DNA of 64,000 nucleotides from Metopolophium dirhodum (GCF_019925205.1 NC_083560.1:24199145-24263144); one strand, 5' to 3'; shown: positions 13,250-25,481, numbered from the stretch's first letter. Numbers and translations: made by a program. The notes: generated by a model not told the origin, from the sequence alone.

Positions 13250-13817
13250 CTGAAAATCCTATTTTTGTAGTGGGAATAAAAAAGGTAAGATAGTATATTC
13301 TGATTTCAAAATTTTAAAAATATTTGTATATACTTACGTACACCGTTTCCGCACATTTATGCAACAGAGGCTAAAATGTAATTTTTTCGTACTAGACACT
13401 TTAAATTAAATTTGGAGCTACCGTGGGGGGAATTGCCCCCCCCCCCCCCCCAATTGTAGGTATTTAATCTATACGTATAATCATAGAGTAATCAATTTCT
13501 ATTTTTCTTTATCTACAGAGTCCAGACTACATCACAATAAAACGATTTATGACGGTATATCGGTACGATTATTAATTATAATACATAATTTTACAGTAAA
13601 TGCTCTGAAATATGCACTATAATATACAGGTAGTGAATTGCGAAATAAAAATCCCCGGAAAAGTGTCCCCAGACTACAATATTACTCAAAATTACATGAT
13701 ATTCATTAATCAAATGTTTTTTTAAAAACTATTTAGTATAGTAATTACTATATTGTTAATATTTAATTACAAATATACAAAAGGTTAAGGGTACCATTAA
13801 AAAAATTAATATACCCG

Positions 13818-14014
13818 TTTCCGGGTGCTGTAAAAACGTTGTCATCCTGGCACCCGGAATCACCAAAAGTCAACCGATCGATTTCGGACTTATCTAATTT
13901 TTTATACCCGATTTGTACCCATTTGAACCCTTCTGAAAAATTGTTGTACCCCTTTCCCTTTTACACAAAAAAACCAAATCCCGCGCCCGAGTGATATAAA
14001 AACGTCGTCCTGGC
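13818..14014 (+). repeat. Single unit of the ~162-bp satellite
   Basis: One diverged unit of the sequence found tandemly at 20595-20923. Shared blocks are TCCTGGCACCCGGAA, GTCAACCGATCGATTTCGGA, a TACCCGATTTGTA segment and CGGGTGCTGTAAAAACG. Confidence 0.7.
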
Positions 14015-14029
14015 TAAAAAAAAAATTGT

Positions 14030-14725
14030 GCCCATGTATTTTTTATATTTTTTAACTGCTATTAGAACGATATATCAGGAGCCTTATATTACATTTTCAC
14101 GCTTTTTTACACAACAAATAAATTTTTATTTATGTTTATAGAAAAAAAACTAAAAAAATTGAAAACTGACAATGTCCGTAAACAGCTCAAAAAGAGTCAA
14201 ATTATTTTCAAAATTGTATCGTGTATAGAAAATGCTAATACAAACATTCAGTGAAATTTTCAAGTATCTACAGTCTTACGTTTTGAAATCTACTAATGGG
14301 GATACCCAGAGGTTCAATTAGTTCCAAAATATTGGTGAAGATTTGAAGATGATATGACTACGTGGGGTGGGCCAGTGATGGGGGGGGGGGGGCAAATGCC
14401 CCTTTTTTCCGCCCTCTGGATCCGCCACTGGTTGTGCTTCGGACCTTCTTGTGGAAAATACTGTTCGCGAGTCGATTCTGTATGATCCTTATGTAAGATG
14501 ATTTTGGTGTGATCCCTTCTACTGATATGCATCGATTGATACGTTTCTGTTTATGGTGTTTCTGAATTTATCTTGAGCGGCGTGACAAAGGTAATTTGTT
14601 GTATTATTACGTCCAAACGTCTTGATCTGAAAATTGTCGAAGAAGTCTAAGAAGGGTCTTGAAGTGTATGAATTACAATGGTGTCGTCTGGAGTCGTTGA
14701 CAATTGATTATTTTGTTTTCACTAA
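14030..14725. repeat. Dispersed repeat fragment plus one hAT-like terminus
   Basis: 14030-14290 is a copy of the repeat at 12380-12640. At 14365-14432 a G tract of about 14 is followed by text that on the opposite strand reads CAGTGGCGGATCCAGAGGG, a form typical of hAT MITE ends. No matching left end was found. No gene. Confidence 0.4.
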
Positions 14726-16284
14726 ATGTCTGGACTCAGAGAGGTGTTGAATATTATTTGTGTTGCATGTATCACATGCTCAAGAGGATCTAGAGAGTAT
14801 ATTTTAAATCTTATTAAAAGTTATACAGATAATTATATTGCTAAAGAAGAATACAACGAAGATGATAATGAGAGCGATAATTATGCAGATATCAATACCA
14901 GTGATTAAAACACAGAAAATTCAATTTCGAAGTTTTTAAATATAATACACATAAGAAGCCAAAACAATTCTAATATTCAAGGCAACCGTATATCTGCATA
15001 CTATTTGCCAGAGTTAGTCACTCATGTTATAAGAATATGCAAACATTTTCCTATATGGACAAATGTAATGTGTTCCGTTTTCAACACACCATATAATGTA
15101 ACATCGTCAGCAGCAATTGAAAACGATTTTAAGCAACTTAAAACGCAAGTTTTAAAATTTGAAGTGAAACCCATGAAGGCAGATAAATTTGTTATAACGC
15201 ATCTTTAGAGTATTGAAAGTAATGCCAAATTATGCGTAATAACAAATTTATCGTTGTATTTACGTTGTATTTGATCTAATTCTCGAAATACACGATCTCC
15301 AGAGCCCTTCGAAAACCTGGAGGAAGGTAATAGCGTAATTTGATTACTCTAACTTTACTATTTTAATATAACTATCGACAGTTTTTATATTTATCTACTG
15401 TATTTCTACGTTACTACAATACCGGTTCACTTCATTTACTATGAAAAAACTATTGATTATATTATTTAAAACATATTTCCGAATACGGTACTATATGAAT
15501 GTAACTACAAGCATTTTTGTAATCGATGTAAGATGTAATGTGCTACATATTGTAACGAAATTTTTGAGTGATTTACCATCAGCAATTGAAAAAATAACAT
15601 GTGACAAAGGATGCACTTATAATGACTTAGCATCTCCAAGTATTATAATTAAATTATCAAATGGAGTGGATTTACTATAGAAAGATATGAATAACTATTT
15701 AAGTCCCCAATATTTTCAATGCACCCAGTGTTGTGTTTGCAATGCATCATCATCAAAATATCTGGGACAACATTTATTCATTGATGTTGAGATGTACTTT
15801 GAAAAAAAAATTATGAGTCTGGAAAAAATTACCGGTAGAAATAATGGCCCAGGGAAAAAGGTATGTAAAATTAACAGATCTCTAATCTTGAATAACAACA
15901 AATATGATTGGAATTCAGCCTTTATACTACAGATTTTTTTACTGGAACCAAAGGATTTTAAATATATGAATAAAAATATGACAACATAATATAACTTTAA
16001 ATAATTATGTGACTATATAATGTTAGTTTGTATATTTTTTACGAAAAATCATGTTAAAAAAATTTCTTTTACAGTCCATTTTCTTTAAGTATTAACATAT
16101 TTATTGAATATTATTTTTTAGATATTTGTTAGTTGGTGCTGTGCATTATGCTCATGACCATTATGTTGCATATATAAAGAAAGTAAATATTTGGGAAGTA
16201 CATAATGACTTAACAAAAAAAATAAAAAGAATTAAGAAATGTAAAATCAAGCCACACGTATTAATGTATGATTTGAGTGATTAA
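14726..16284 (+). pseudogene. MULE/NOF-like transposon protein with ubiquitin-peptidase-like tail
   Basis: A broken coding region in several frames. 14726-15208 reads an ACITCSRGSREYIL block, an acidic patch, a YYLPELVTHVIRICKHFP block, and SSAAIENDFKQLK followed by PMKADKFVITHL. I recall these as conserved in a large aphid transposon family (NOF/Mutator-like). Downstream, 15441-15860 continues with Cys-rich text and ends at a donor AAAAAG|GTATGT; an acceptor TTTTTTAG at 16121 opens an exon (16122-16284) reading LLVGAVHYAHDHYVAY, a Trp, and VHND. That pattern resembles the His box of ubiquitin-specific peptidases (GHY.AY...W...DD). A remnant at 15418-15441 reading NTGSLHLL could be a decayed Cys box with Cys changed to Gly. 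Stops and frameshifts show it is dead. The family name is tentative. Confidence 0.5.
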
Positions 16285-18429
16285 TTCTTTTTATATTTTC
16301 CTTAATAATTAATTATTAAAATTAAGAAAATATGATGTAATTTTTTTTTATGCATAGAAGAAGCAGATTTTTCTTTTATTTACCTGCAGAAGGTTATGTT
16401 TTAATTGTTTTTTATATATAGAACAAGCAGCTGATATTTAATTCTTTTTATACTAGAAGAAAAAGGTATTCATTAACTTTATATTATGTATTAAAAAGTA
16501 TACCTATAAATATGCTACGAATGTATTTTTTTTTTATTTATAATATGTAAAAAAAATAATAATTAAAAGTTAGAACCCAAGTTAAATCATCGACAAATTA
16601 ATATTGTAACACGCAATCTTAGCAAATATGAAAACAATAATTATTAGTATAGGTATTATCTTACCTATCCCAACTCCTAAGTGTCAGGTTACGTTTTTTT
16701 TTTTATTCAATATTAAATAATAGTTCAAAATAAAACTTCATATTAGATAAGTTGTAACATTTAAAGAATTCCTATAATATTATAACTAAGGAACTATTAT
16801 ATTAAAAAAAAATTGTTGATTATTATTTTGTTTAATACCACTTATAGGGAACAATGGAATTTTTTACTAGCCAGCCCCCCCCCCCCCCATCACAAAAATA
16901 TTGATATCAGTTAAAGTATGGAGTAGTAAATTACCAAAATCGTGTTGCAAATAGTTGCAAATAAGTTGTAAAATATTGGCATAGGTTTGGAGAGGATAGA
17001 GTGAAGTCGGGGGCCAACTTCACAGACGTTCCTTAGCAAGCAACTATAAACAATTTCAACGATTAAAAAGAATAATTAGAATTACAGTTAAGTCATTAAA
17101 ATAATTTTAAGTACGTAATTATTATTTATTGGATCCCGTTTGATTTAGATTAAAGCTTATCTAACACCACTCGGGTACCTACTTTGTGGGTGCCTAGCAC
17201 ACAGATCGCGACTATAACCTTACTGATAGAACCATGATTGAAAAACAATTGTTTAAAATGTTTAAGAGTATACGGTCCTGTCTCTTGTAGTCGTGTGGGA
17301 CCTGCCTTGTACAGGTGTTAAGTTAATAACAGTAGGTACATAGCGTACGTACAGGTATGGACAATACACGGAGGATCAAACGAGATTAGCTTAGCACACG
17401 TAGATACATATATGTGGAAATTTAGCACTAAAAAAAGGCCATTGGGGATCCATCTCCCATATCACCCCCATGTACCCAATTAAAACCTAACTAATGAAAA
17501 GTTTATTTTATTATTTTTCATGATAAATTAAATACCTATATTTTGTGTTATATAGTTTGGAATGCTCTGTTTTAATAATCTAGGTAAAAAGGGAATTGAA
17601 AAAAATGTAACGGTCAAATGAATGAAAAAAAACAAATTAAATAAAAGCAGTAGGAATAAAGGCTTATAGGTAGGTATAGAAAAAGTCAATACGCAGTATA
17701 TTATACTATCAATACGCAGGAATATATCTACCTACAGTATGTAAACACTTCTATTGATCAAGTAGATATTTAATTGAAAATTTAAAGTACCCATCTACAT
17801 TCTAAAAACAAATCTAATCAAAAGACAAAACTGATTTTGTCAAAAACTGGTTTTGCGTATAGAAATTACTGTTCTACATATTTGTTTTTATTTTTCCAAT
17901 GCTTTTGAAGCTACATACTGAACATTTTCTATTTTGACTTTTTAAAATATATTTTTCTAGTCCATAATATCCTTTATTGGCTTGTTGTATCCTTGATGAA
18001 ACCTTTGTCTTGCCATAGTTATCCTTCGTTATAATCGACCCTAGATATTTAAGTTATAATAACTACCATTATAAATTAAATAATAATATATATATAGCAT
18101 GGTGAACTTCATTAGCTTATGAAGCACAATAATTTATATAAGTAATTAATTATAAATAGTTATATAAGTAATTACGCATTTACGTAAATGGTAACTGAGA
18201 AAGATTGGCTTAGTCTTAGTACACACTTAATAAATTATTTTAATATGTGAAATGCCTCTAGTCTCCAGGACACCCACCACCCTTTAAACTGAGGCACGTG
18301 CCTCAAATAAAATCCTTTGTCACGCCACTGAAGTGTTGGTATAATATTGTGTATAATAATGACACGAATATTTATCCCAATTACATTTCACAGTAGTCAA
18401 ATAATAATAATATTATAACAATAGCATTG
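16285..18429. other. Gene-free stretch
   Basis: Long AT-rich intergenic DNA with a C tract near 16876-16890, and at 18307-18329 a sequence that on the minus strand begins CAGTGGCGTGACAAAGG, like a hAT or MITE end. No partner end or coding frame was found. Confidence 0.5.
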
Positions 18430-18640
18430 TTGTATTCGGCGTTGTCCCTGCGATGACCTTTTCTCGCGCACGCGTTTAGCAGCTGTCGGCTGCTTGGTCG
18501 TCGCATGGGTAACCTACACGGCTACCCCCCAGAGCGTATATAAATCGCGCCGAAATTACCTTTTTATCTTTGATTGCACCGCACGTCAACTTCTCCGAAC
18601 TTTTTTTATTTTGATTCCGCTGACTATCATTCGATGAATG
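18430..18640 (+). promoter_or_regulatory. CpG-rich TATA-containing region
   Basis: A local GC- and CpG-rich patch in AT-rich DNA, including CTCGCGCACGCG, with a clean TATATAAA at 18537-18544 followed about 30 bases later by a pyrimidine-rich start-like segment. It looks like a core promoter reading rightward, but no downstream plus-strand exon could be tied to it. It could instead be a retroelement end. Confidence 0.3.
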
Positions 18641-18863
18641 TTTGTAAATTATTTATTTTAATAATAACTAAACAAAATGTGAAAGGCTTACATTTATATA
18701 TTTAATGTTAATATGATTATAAGTTAATATGATGCACTTACCCACCTTTTTATTTTGCTCTATTAAGTAAACATACAAAAAAAACTATGTGATAAATTTA
18801 ATGATTAATGAATAATATAATATTTCAGTCGTTTGACAAAATTATAATAATAATAATACATAC

Positions 18864-18971
18864 AATATTGTGTCTGCCATCAAGGTACGGTCGACGGTGA
18901 GCTACCACCGCATATTCTCCTGGTACAAAATCGGACGGCCAAACGTATTTCCTTTCTTCGTTCGTTGACAT
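18864..18971 (-). CDS. Possible short coding exon, product unknown
   Basis: From ATG 18971 the minus strand reads 36 codons including ERKYVWPSDFVPGEYAVV, then HRRPYLDGRHN, ending exactly at a donor ATT|GTATGT at 18863. The peptide composition (W, P, D, Y, R well mixed) is unlike the poly-Ile/Lys/Asn frames of the surrounding DNA. I do not recognise it. No downstream acceptor was identified, so this may be the first exon of an unseen gene or chance. Confidence 0.25.
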
Positions 18972-18999
18972 TTTTTTCGGATCGTTCCCCGGTTCGATA

Positions 19000-20594
19000 A
19001 CGACAGCAACCTACACTGACCGACTGTCATTGAGTTATTATTGAAACTATCATCGAGTATCATAGTAATATAAACTTTTACAATAACATGATATTATAAC
19101 TCAACTAAATTATGAACGACGAGCAGAGAAAATATGTATGAAACACGTCCAAAACCCGTATGAACTAAATACAATAATTAATTGTATTAATTTATAGATG
19201 TAAATTATTCTCGCGGTTCACGTTAATAATTATCGTTTCAAATTTTTTAATGGTATTATCAAATTATCTGTACCTATAATCCTATATTTTATAAATCACA
19301 AAAGTATGGTAAATTTAAATAGCTAACAAGTATCACGGTAATCATGGCAATTATGAATAATTATTAACAACCGAAAATTAGTATATTATGAAAATGCTGC
19401 GGCCATGTACGCCATGTCGCCATGATAATGTTGTCGATGGGAAACTGTTTTTACTTACCTTTAAACATGGTTGGACATTACAGTTTTACGCGATCATGAA
19501 ATGCAAAGTCTCAATATTAAAGTATACAGATGCAATTTTGACCCTAAATTGAGAAAAATGTATTAATTTCTCTGTTACGTAGCATATTTTTTTATTTTTT
19601 TCTAAACAATACAGTGTATTAACTATTAGTGTAATATTAAGAACATTCGAAAAACAAATACAATTACGGAGGTTTAAAATTTGATAACTTCTATAGTAAT
19701 AACTTTATCAAAAAAATAAAAAAAACCATGTCAAGGATATTGTGTAAAAACTAAAAACGTTGTTTTTCGAGCGGTTGTGAAGAACGAATGGGCGGCAGTG
19801 GTGTACGTAAAGACAAATTATTAAGGCAATTATTTATATAATTAGTTAGACACCTAATGGACACTCTGATACATTGGTTGTTGAATTGTGTCCTGAGCAA
19901 CCAGGGTCCCATACCGTAACGACGCCGTTCTCGACGAGTAGCCGCCCGACACACAGCGGTAACTTAACCTTTAAATGCGGTATACACACGTTGAAACTTC
20001 ATTCTACATGTCAAAAACAAAACAAATTTAAATTTAAAATGTATCATTTTTCCAGATATATACAATTCCACTGCTGTCCCGCGTCGGGTTTGTTGCATAA
20101 AAAAGTTGAAGAGTGGTAAATATTTTTAAGTGGGCTTGGAGAGCTAATGATAGCAGGCACGGAACTGATCATTAAGCAAACCAGTCGTCGTTTAATATAA
20201 AAAAAACAAAAAAACGAACCCCCTTAACACGAGGTTGGTATCACTTATATACTTTACCTACGTCCAACATAGTACGACACGTACGACGTAGTTATTTTTC
20301 GTTCACCAGTTTCAATATTGAGCTGTTAGTTGTACAATGAATTTACCTATTATTAATTAAATTATACTTAAAGACTATCTGTGTTCTCTCGATCGACTTT
20401 TTACAATATTTTAATTTTTAAGCAAGTTATGGGTAGGTATGTACAATATAAGATAATGATGCACAGACCATTTTCTTACCACCCCAAGTTTTATAATACA
20501 CAACAATACCTAGGTCAATATTCATATTTCACTCAAACATCACAACAAACAGCACGCTATTTAAACTGATAAAATAAAAATTGCTACATCATAT
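19000..20594. other. No gene identified
   Basis: Moderately GC-richer around 19870-19960, where several frames are open on both strands at once, which argues against any one being coding. A short plus-strand frame at 20381-20569 has no recognised motif. Confidence 0.4.
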
Positions 20595-20923
20595 GTCCTG
20601 GCACCCGGAACTACCAGGGGTCAACCGATCAAATTCGGACCTATCTCATTTTTTTTGTACCCGTATTTTACCCATTTGAACACTCCCTAAAAAAATGTGT
20701 ACCCCTCTCCCTTTTACGCAAAACCAAATCCCTTGTCCGGGTGCTGTAAAAACGTCGTCCTGGCACCCGGAACCGCCAAAAGTCAACCGATCGATTTCGG
20801 ACCTATCTCATTTTTTTGTACCCGATTTGTAACCATTTGAACCTTCCCTAAAAATATTTGTTCCTCTCTTTTACACAAAATTAAATCCCCTGTCAGGGTG
20901 CTGTAAACCCGTCGTACTGGCCA
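20595..20923 (+). repeat. Tandem satellite, two units of about 162 bp
   Basis: Unit 1 begins GTCCTGGCACCCGGAAC at 20595, unit 2 the same at 20757, and a third start is recognisable near 20914. Each unit contains GTCAACCGATC, a CATTTGAAC segment and CGGGTGCTGTAAA. A lone unit lies at 13818-14014. Confidence 0.8.
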
Positions 20924-20971
20924 CAAATATAATACAATAAACTGTAGGCACTTGTGTTTAAAATTTTTATC

Positions 20972-21664
20972 ATGTATACTAAAACTTTAACCGGTAACTC
21001 AAGCGAATTATCATGTAACTTTTTCCCACCTATAGTTGTCAGTAAAAATGCAAAAATCGGACTGTTAGGTTTTCAAACGAATATTTCTATACCTAATGTT
21101 AACGACAAGTGCGATAAACTAGGTTTCGTATATAATAATCTCGATGGACGTGTAAGCATTAGTTACACAATACCTACAGGCTCTTACGAGTTGAAAGAAA
21201 TTGAGGCGGCAATAAACGTTTATTACCTAAGTCAGATATTTTATTCGTGTTGAGCACAGATAATAATACATTAAAATGTTCAATGTTTTGCAGTAAAACT
21301 GTAGATTTTTCCATGTCTAATAGTATTGGTCTGTTGTTAGGGTTTAAAAATCGTAAATATGATGCTAATGTCAATCACGAATCAGATACGTTGGTTAATA
21401 TTACCAAAACAAACTGTATATATATCAGTTCAAACCTGGTTATGGGTTCATTCGTCAACGGTAAGCAGTGTCATACAATTAGAGTTTTATCCGAATGTAC
21501 ATCCAGGGTATAAAATAATAGAGGTACCAACACATTTGGTATTTTACACACTTAATTCTACATCTATAACGCACGCAAGTATAATTTTGAAAAATCCAGA
21601 CAACGAGTTGATCGATCTACGAGGCGAGCCAGTATCCATACGATTATTAATTCAAGACTTGTGA
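20972..21664 (+). pseudogene. Penton-like minor capsid protein remnant
   Basis: A coding region of about 230 codons from ATG 20972 to TGA 21662-21664. It is interrupted by two frameshifts (near 21235 and near 21480) that move it out of and back into the first frame. The C-terminal part carries a PTHLVFY segment and then NELIDLRGEPVSIRL. This terminal pattern (LIDLRGE..+IRL) is one I associate with single-jelly-roll penton proteins of Polinton/adintovirus-like elements in arthropods. The two following genes fit the penton, small basic protein, major capsid order of such elements. It is inactive. The virus family assignment rests on memory and gene order only. Confidence 0.5.
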
Positions 21665-21670
21665 TAAACA

Positions 21671-21838
21671 ATGCAATTTTATAATATAAATAGGACTGTA
21701 TATGTAAAACCTGTCAGTCGTATTCAAAACCTTAATAAGGTAACAACTCCTAAGAAAAAATATTCTAGACGTCAACAAGTTGGACATAGTCTAATGGCAG
21801 AAAATTTGGCTTTTCTACGTTCGTTAAACGCAATTTAA
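21671..21838 (+). CDS. Small basic protein of the virion-like module
   Basis: An intact 55-codon ORF, 6 bases after the penton-like stop and 1 base before the next start. It is strongly basic, with a PKKKYSRR core and a C-terminal hydrophobic helix-like segment (LMAENLAFLRSL). Position and charge suggest a core/condensing or pX/pVI-like virion protein, an inference from the neighbours. It is the only intact frame of the three-gene cluster, though its size makes intactness weak evidence of selection. Confidence 0.45.
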   Translation: MQFYNINRTVYVKPVSRIQNLNKVTTPKKKYSRRQQVGHSLMAENLAFLRSLNAI

Positions 21839-21839
21839 T

Positions 21840-22320
21840 ATGGACGATATGTATTTAGATGTTACAGCTGGATACACAGACGATTGTAAAAAAAACTCAA
21901 ATTGAATATCAATCTTTTTTACCTTATTCAACGTCTGCTCTTTCTAATAACGACGATGTCCGTATTGCTTTACATAATACAGAGTCTTATACTTTACCAT
22001 TTGAGAGTTATATTTACATCAAGGGAACAATAACCAAACCTCCAGAAATAACTGATGAGATTAGATTTATAAACAATGGGCTGTCATTTCTTTTCTCTGA
22101 AATGAAATATGAAATAAACGGTACTTAAATTCAAAAACTTGTTAACCCAGGAATATCGACTACATTAAAAGGATATTGTTCGTATAACAAAACCAATATT
22201 TCCTCATTTCACAACTCTCCGTGGGATAGCGATATTCAAAATGCCAATAAAGATTTTATTGATGTCAATAATTTTAACGGATGTATTCATTTTAAAAATT
22301 TGTTTGGTAATACAATTTAA
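21840..22320 (+). pseudogene. Major capsid (double jelly-roll-like) protein, truncated
   Basis: Starts at ATG 21840, two bases after the stop of the basic ORF. A frameshift near 21890 moves it to another frame, where EYQSFLPYSTSALSNNDDVR, a LHNTESYTLP segment and FLFSEMKYEINGT can be read. An in-frame TAA at 22126-22128 breaks it, and the same frame continues with STTLKGYCSY to 22320. These motifs belong to a family common in insect genomes that I associate with the hexon-like capsid of Polinton/adintovirus-type elements. Only about 160 of an expected several hundred residues remain; the dispersed repeat at 22338 begins right after. Confidence 0.55.
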
Positions 22321-22337
22321 AAGAAAGTAATAAAAAA

Positions 22338-23166
22338 TAGACAATTAATACGAAAATATAATAACAAATTGTTGGACGTTGGTGTATTTTGTTGATAAGA
22401 GGTATTAAGAAATAAGAGATAGAACTATACGATAACTGTTAATTATTAGCGTGGGAAAACAAGTAGATTTGAACTGACCATTGAGAATGATGCTGCTGCC
22501 GAAATCGGGATATTTTTGTGGTGAAGTAAATTTCGTCGGCACTACTTCCATAAGTAACAGGATAGCAGAGGCTGGCGCTACTCGTTCTTCAGTTTCGATG
22601 TCGGCGACGGCTGCGGCGGACACGGCTGCAGCAATAGCGGCTATTCGATATAAAACAACCGTGGCGGCATGCGTTCCTGTTACTTATATTCCTTACTTAT
22701 ATTTTACTTCCTGTTACTTATTTACCTGTATTTAGATTTTTCTCGGAATAATAACGCGTTTTTAAAACGAATTTAAAACGCATTCACAATGTTTCATAAA
22801 ATAGTAAATATATGCTTCCTATAGTTCCTACAACGTAGCAAACTGAGCCAAACCAAATGGCTCTGATTATGACGACAACAATTATCTCAACCAAAATGGA
22901 AAAATATACCAATCATACTGATACAAAGACTGAAAACTGATTTGAATTCGTTAATTATTATCGAATGTCTTCTTGAGAGATTAATTAATTAGGATTTAAA
23001 ATTTAAAACAAGGTTCCGCATAAGCAAGTCTGGGCATTAACGAGTTTATAAGTTTAAATTTAAGTTATTTTTAACTTATTAACTTAACTTAAACTCAACT
23101 CATTTGTATCTACGTTAGCTTAAAATCATCTTATATTATTTTTAATATTCATTATTAAGTTAATTT
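22338..23166 (-). repeat. Dispersed repeat, copy 2 (Ala-rich ORF)
   Basis: The partner of 5982-6834. Its minus-strand ORF keeps the same peptide blocks with a few substitutions. It begins just beyond the truncated capsid gene, so it probably inserted into or recombined at the viral module. Confidence 0.75.
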
Positions 23167-23230
23167 TATAAGTATGATATTATAATAAATATTAAATTAT
23201 ATAACTGTGTTCAAATAATTGTGTTTCTTT

Positions 23231-23959
23231 GGGCCAGTTGTACCAGTCTAGTTTAAACTAGAGATTATCTAAACTTGGTTTAAAAATTAAACCTAGTTTA
23301 CAATTTGCCATGTTGTTCAACGGTAGTTTAAACTACAGATAGTTAAACTAGGTTTATCAGATCGGTCAGTGGATTCTAAGAACGTTGGCACAGCTACACC
23401 ACATCAATACTATTATTATCAGTGCATTATCACTTCTTGTTTAATAATGATAGCATAATAATTAATAACATTAATTTAGAATTTAGAATTTCAGAATAAT
23501 ATTATTCTTTTATACCTTTAAAGTTTTATTTATTTATTTTATTTCATACATATATAAAATTATTTGCTAATACATAAGAATTATTAAGAAATGACTCCAA
23601 TTAAAAACAAAGCCACTAACTTTTCCTACAAAGAAGAGAAGACTTTAAGTTTATAAGTTCAACAAAATCCTCATCCTCCGATATTTCGTTATTCAATTTT
23701 AATTAAGTATAAATAATTATTTGCACAATAAATTTTTATAACACAAATTATCATAATATCACAGTATAATAATTCATAGTTGTCAACAAATATTGCTAAA
23801 CCTAGTTTAAACCATCAAGATCGATGGTTTATCTAAACTTGCTTTTAAACTGGGTTTAAATGTTAAACTAGTCTTGTACAACATATGATTTGGTCTTAAA
23901 CTGAGTTTAAGAAAAATCTAATTTAACCTTAGTTTAAACTAGACTGGTATAACTGGCCC
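23231..23959. mobile_element. MITE with 30-bp TIRs and GTTTAAAC subterminal motifs
   Basis: The left end starts GGGCCAGTTGTACCAGTCTA and the right end is its reverse complement; 29 of 30 terminal bases match (23231-23260 with 23930-23959). Inside each end, words such as TAGTTTAAACTA and AAACCTAGTTTA recur in both orientations. No ORF. The target duplication is unclear, so the superfamily is not assigned. Confidence 0.8.
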
Positions 23960-24056
23960 TAAAATATACAATTTTATAAGACAACAGTTTTATTGTTGAT
24001 TTTCTAAATTGATTACCTAATTTAATATAAGATACCTTTTCCATTGATTTCAGTAA

Positions 24057-24423
24057 TCACTGGTGTAAGTCGTTTACCGACTGGACTATCCGCCTATGAC
24101 ACATTGGATACATAGTTCCGTCTGGTGTTTTTTGGTGCGTTAAAAAGTTGAAAGTTGAAAGCCATACATTCGTTGACCGTTGTATAGTACGGTGTTCGTG
24201 CAGTGATTTTATGTCTGTAAAAACATCGTAGCGTAAAAATATGTACAAATGTATGTACATATGTATTATACATAATATGTATAAAAAATATAAAGTCGAT
24301 AGCTGTATTTCAATGTCTAGCTATTAATCATGATCGGTGTAAGACATTGACCCACTGGGCAATCCACCTATTGGGCATTCGATACAATGATCCGTTGTTT
24401 ATCTGATGCTCTTTGATTTGCAT
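24057..24423 (-). pseudogene. Two mariner-like transposase C-terminal remnants
   Basis: Two related minus-strand tails about 270 bp apart, each ending at a comparable stop. One (24328-24423) reads NNGSLYRMPNRWIAQWVN; the other (24057-24260) reads NVWLSTFNF, DGTMYPM and IVQSVNDLH. The pattern of WL.SF, then (N/D)G..(L/M)Y.(M/L)P.RW resembles the end of mariner-type transposases. No catalytic residues are present. The family call is weak, but the paralogy of the two pieces is visible in the DNA. Confidence 0.35.
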
Positions 24424-24429
24424 GCAATA

Positions 24430-25481
24430 AAACCACCTCGGTAGACAATAGGTATGCGAGGAGTTTATTTTTATCAAATATGCAATCCACCTGCAGTTGA
24501 ATTAGGGTAATCGTGTTAACAGGAGCAAAGAATAAACCTCTAACACTGTACGAATTAATTTAATTTAATTTAATAAAAATTAAAAAATTATCTCATGAAT
24601 TTGAAATTAAAGTATTTGTTGAAAAAATATTTATTTTATCATACTGCCAAATTACAATGTTAAATACATTTTTTAACAGCAATTTAATGCCAATATGCTT
24701 CAAAAAAACCACTTTAATAACGAATAATGGTAATAATATTATAGTAATACAAAATCATAACATCTACAAAAGCAACAAAAATTCATCACCTGGTAAGTAG
24801 GTATGTACAATGTACTCCATTTAATTATTTTATTTTATATATTTTTTTAGTTCTTGTATCATTAAACAGTAAAACTGAAAAAAGCTATAAATTACAGTGA
24901 AATAAATAAAAAGATTCTAAAGGAAAAAATTACTAAATTACTTATTTTCCTAGACAATGGATATTCCATAACAAATATTGCAGAATATAATATATATTAT
25001 TTACTCCCCTGTTACTAGTCAACAGGATTTGTCAATTTATTGATATACCATATTATATTGGATAAAATGCTGAAGGTAAACAATTATTACAGTTATATAT
25101 ATCAAAATAAAACTGTCAGTATGCATATTAGACTCTGAGGGGAACGATGAATGTATTGATTTTACACTGAAGTGTGTTTTTTTATTTTTGTTTTTTGTGT
25201 CGATTAGTAGTCAAAATAATCGTAAAAATATCAAAAATCCAAATTTTATACATTCATAGAAAATGTTTATTTAAATTTAAGATTAAGATATATTTCTATT
25301 TAATTTTAAGATTTAGGTATATGATTTTTTATATGTTTGTCTATATTTATCAAAAAAAAAATGTCTACCAGAAATTTAAATTAGATTTTTATGATACGAG
25401 TGTTTGAAATACACATTTTTTAATATTTGATATTCATTCGATTTCTTATGAAGTGATATCTTATTTTACTGTTATTCAAAA
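24430..25481. other. No gene seen
   Basis: AT-rich sequence without a recognisable coding frame. Confidence 0.5.

Noticed and set aside
19111..19137. Plus-strand MNDEQRKYV resembling NEERKYV of the minus-strand mini-exon at 18971
   Set aside because: Only seven or so residues, on opposite strands, followed by a stop; probably coincidence.
19751..20119. Open frames on both strands, one with CVGRLLVENGVVTVWD
   Set aside because: Three frames are open at the same place; the most protein-like has no start codon, and a stop lies just upstream.
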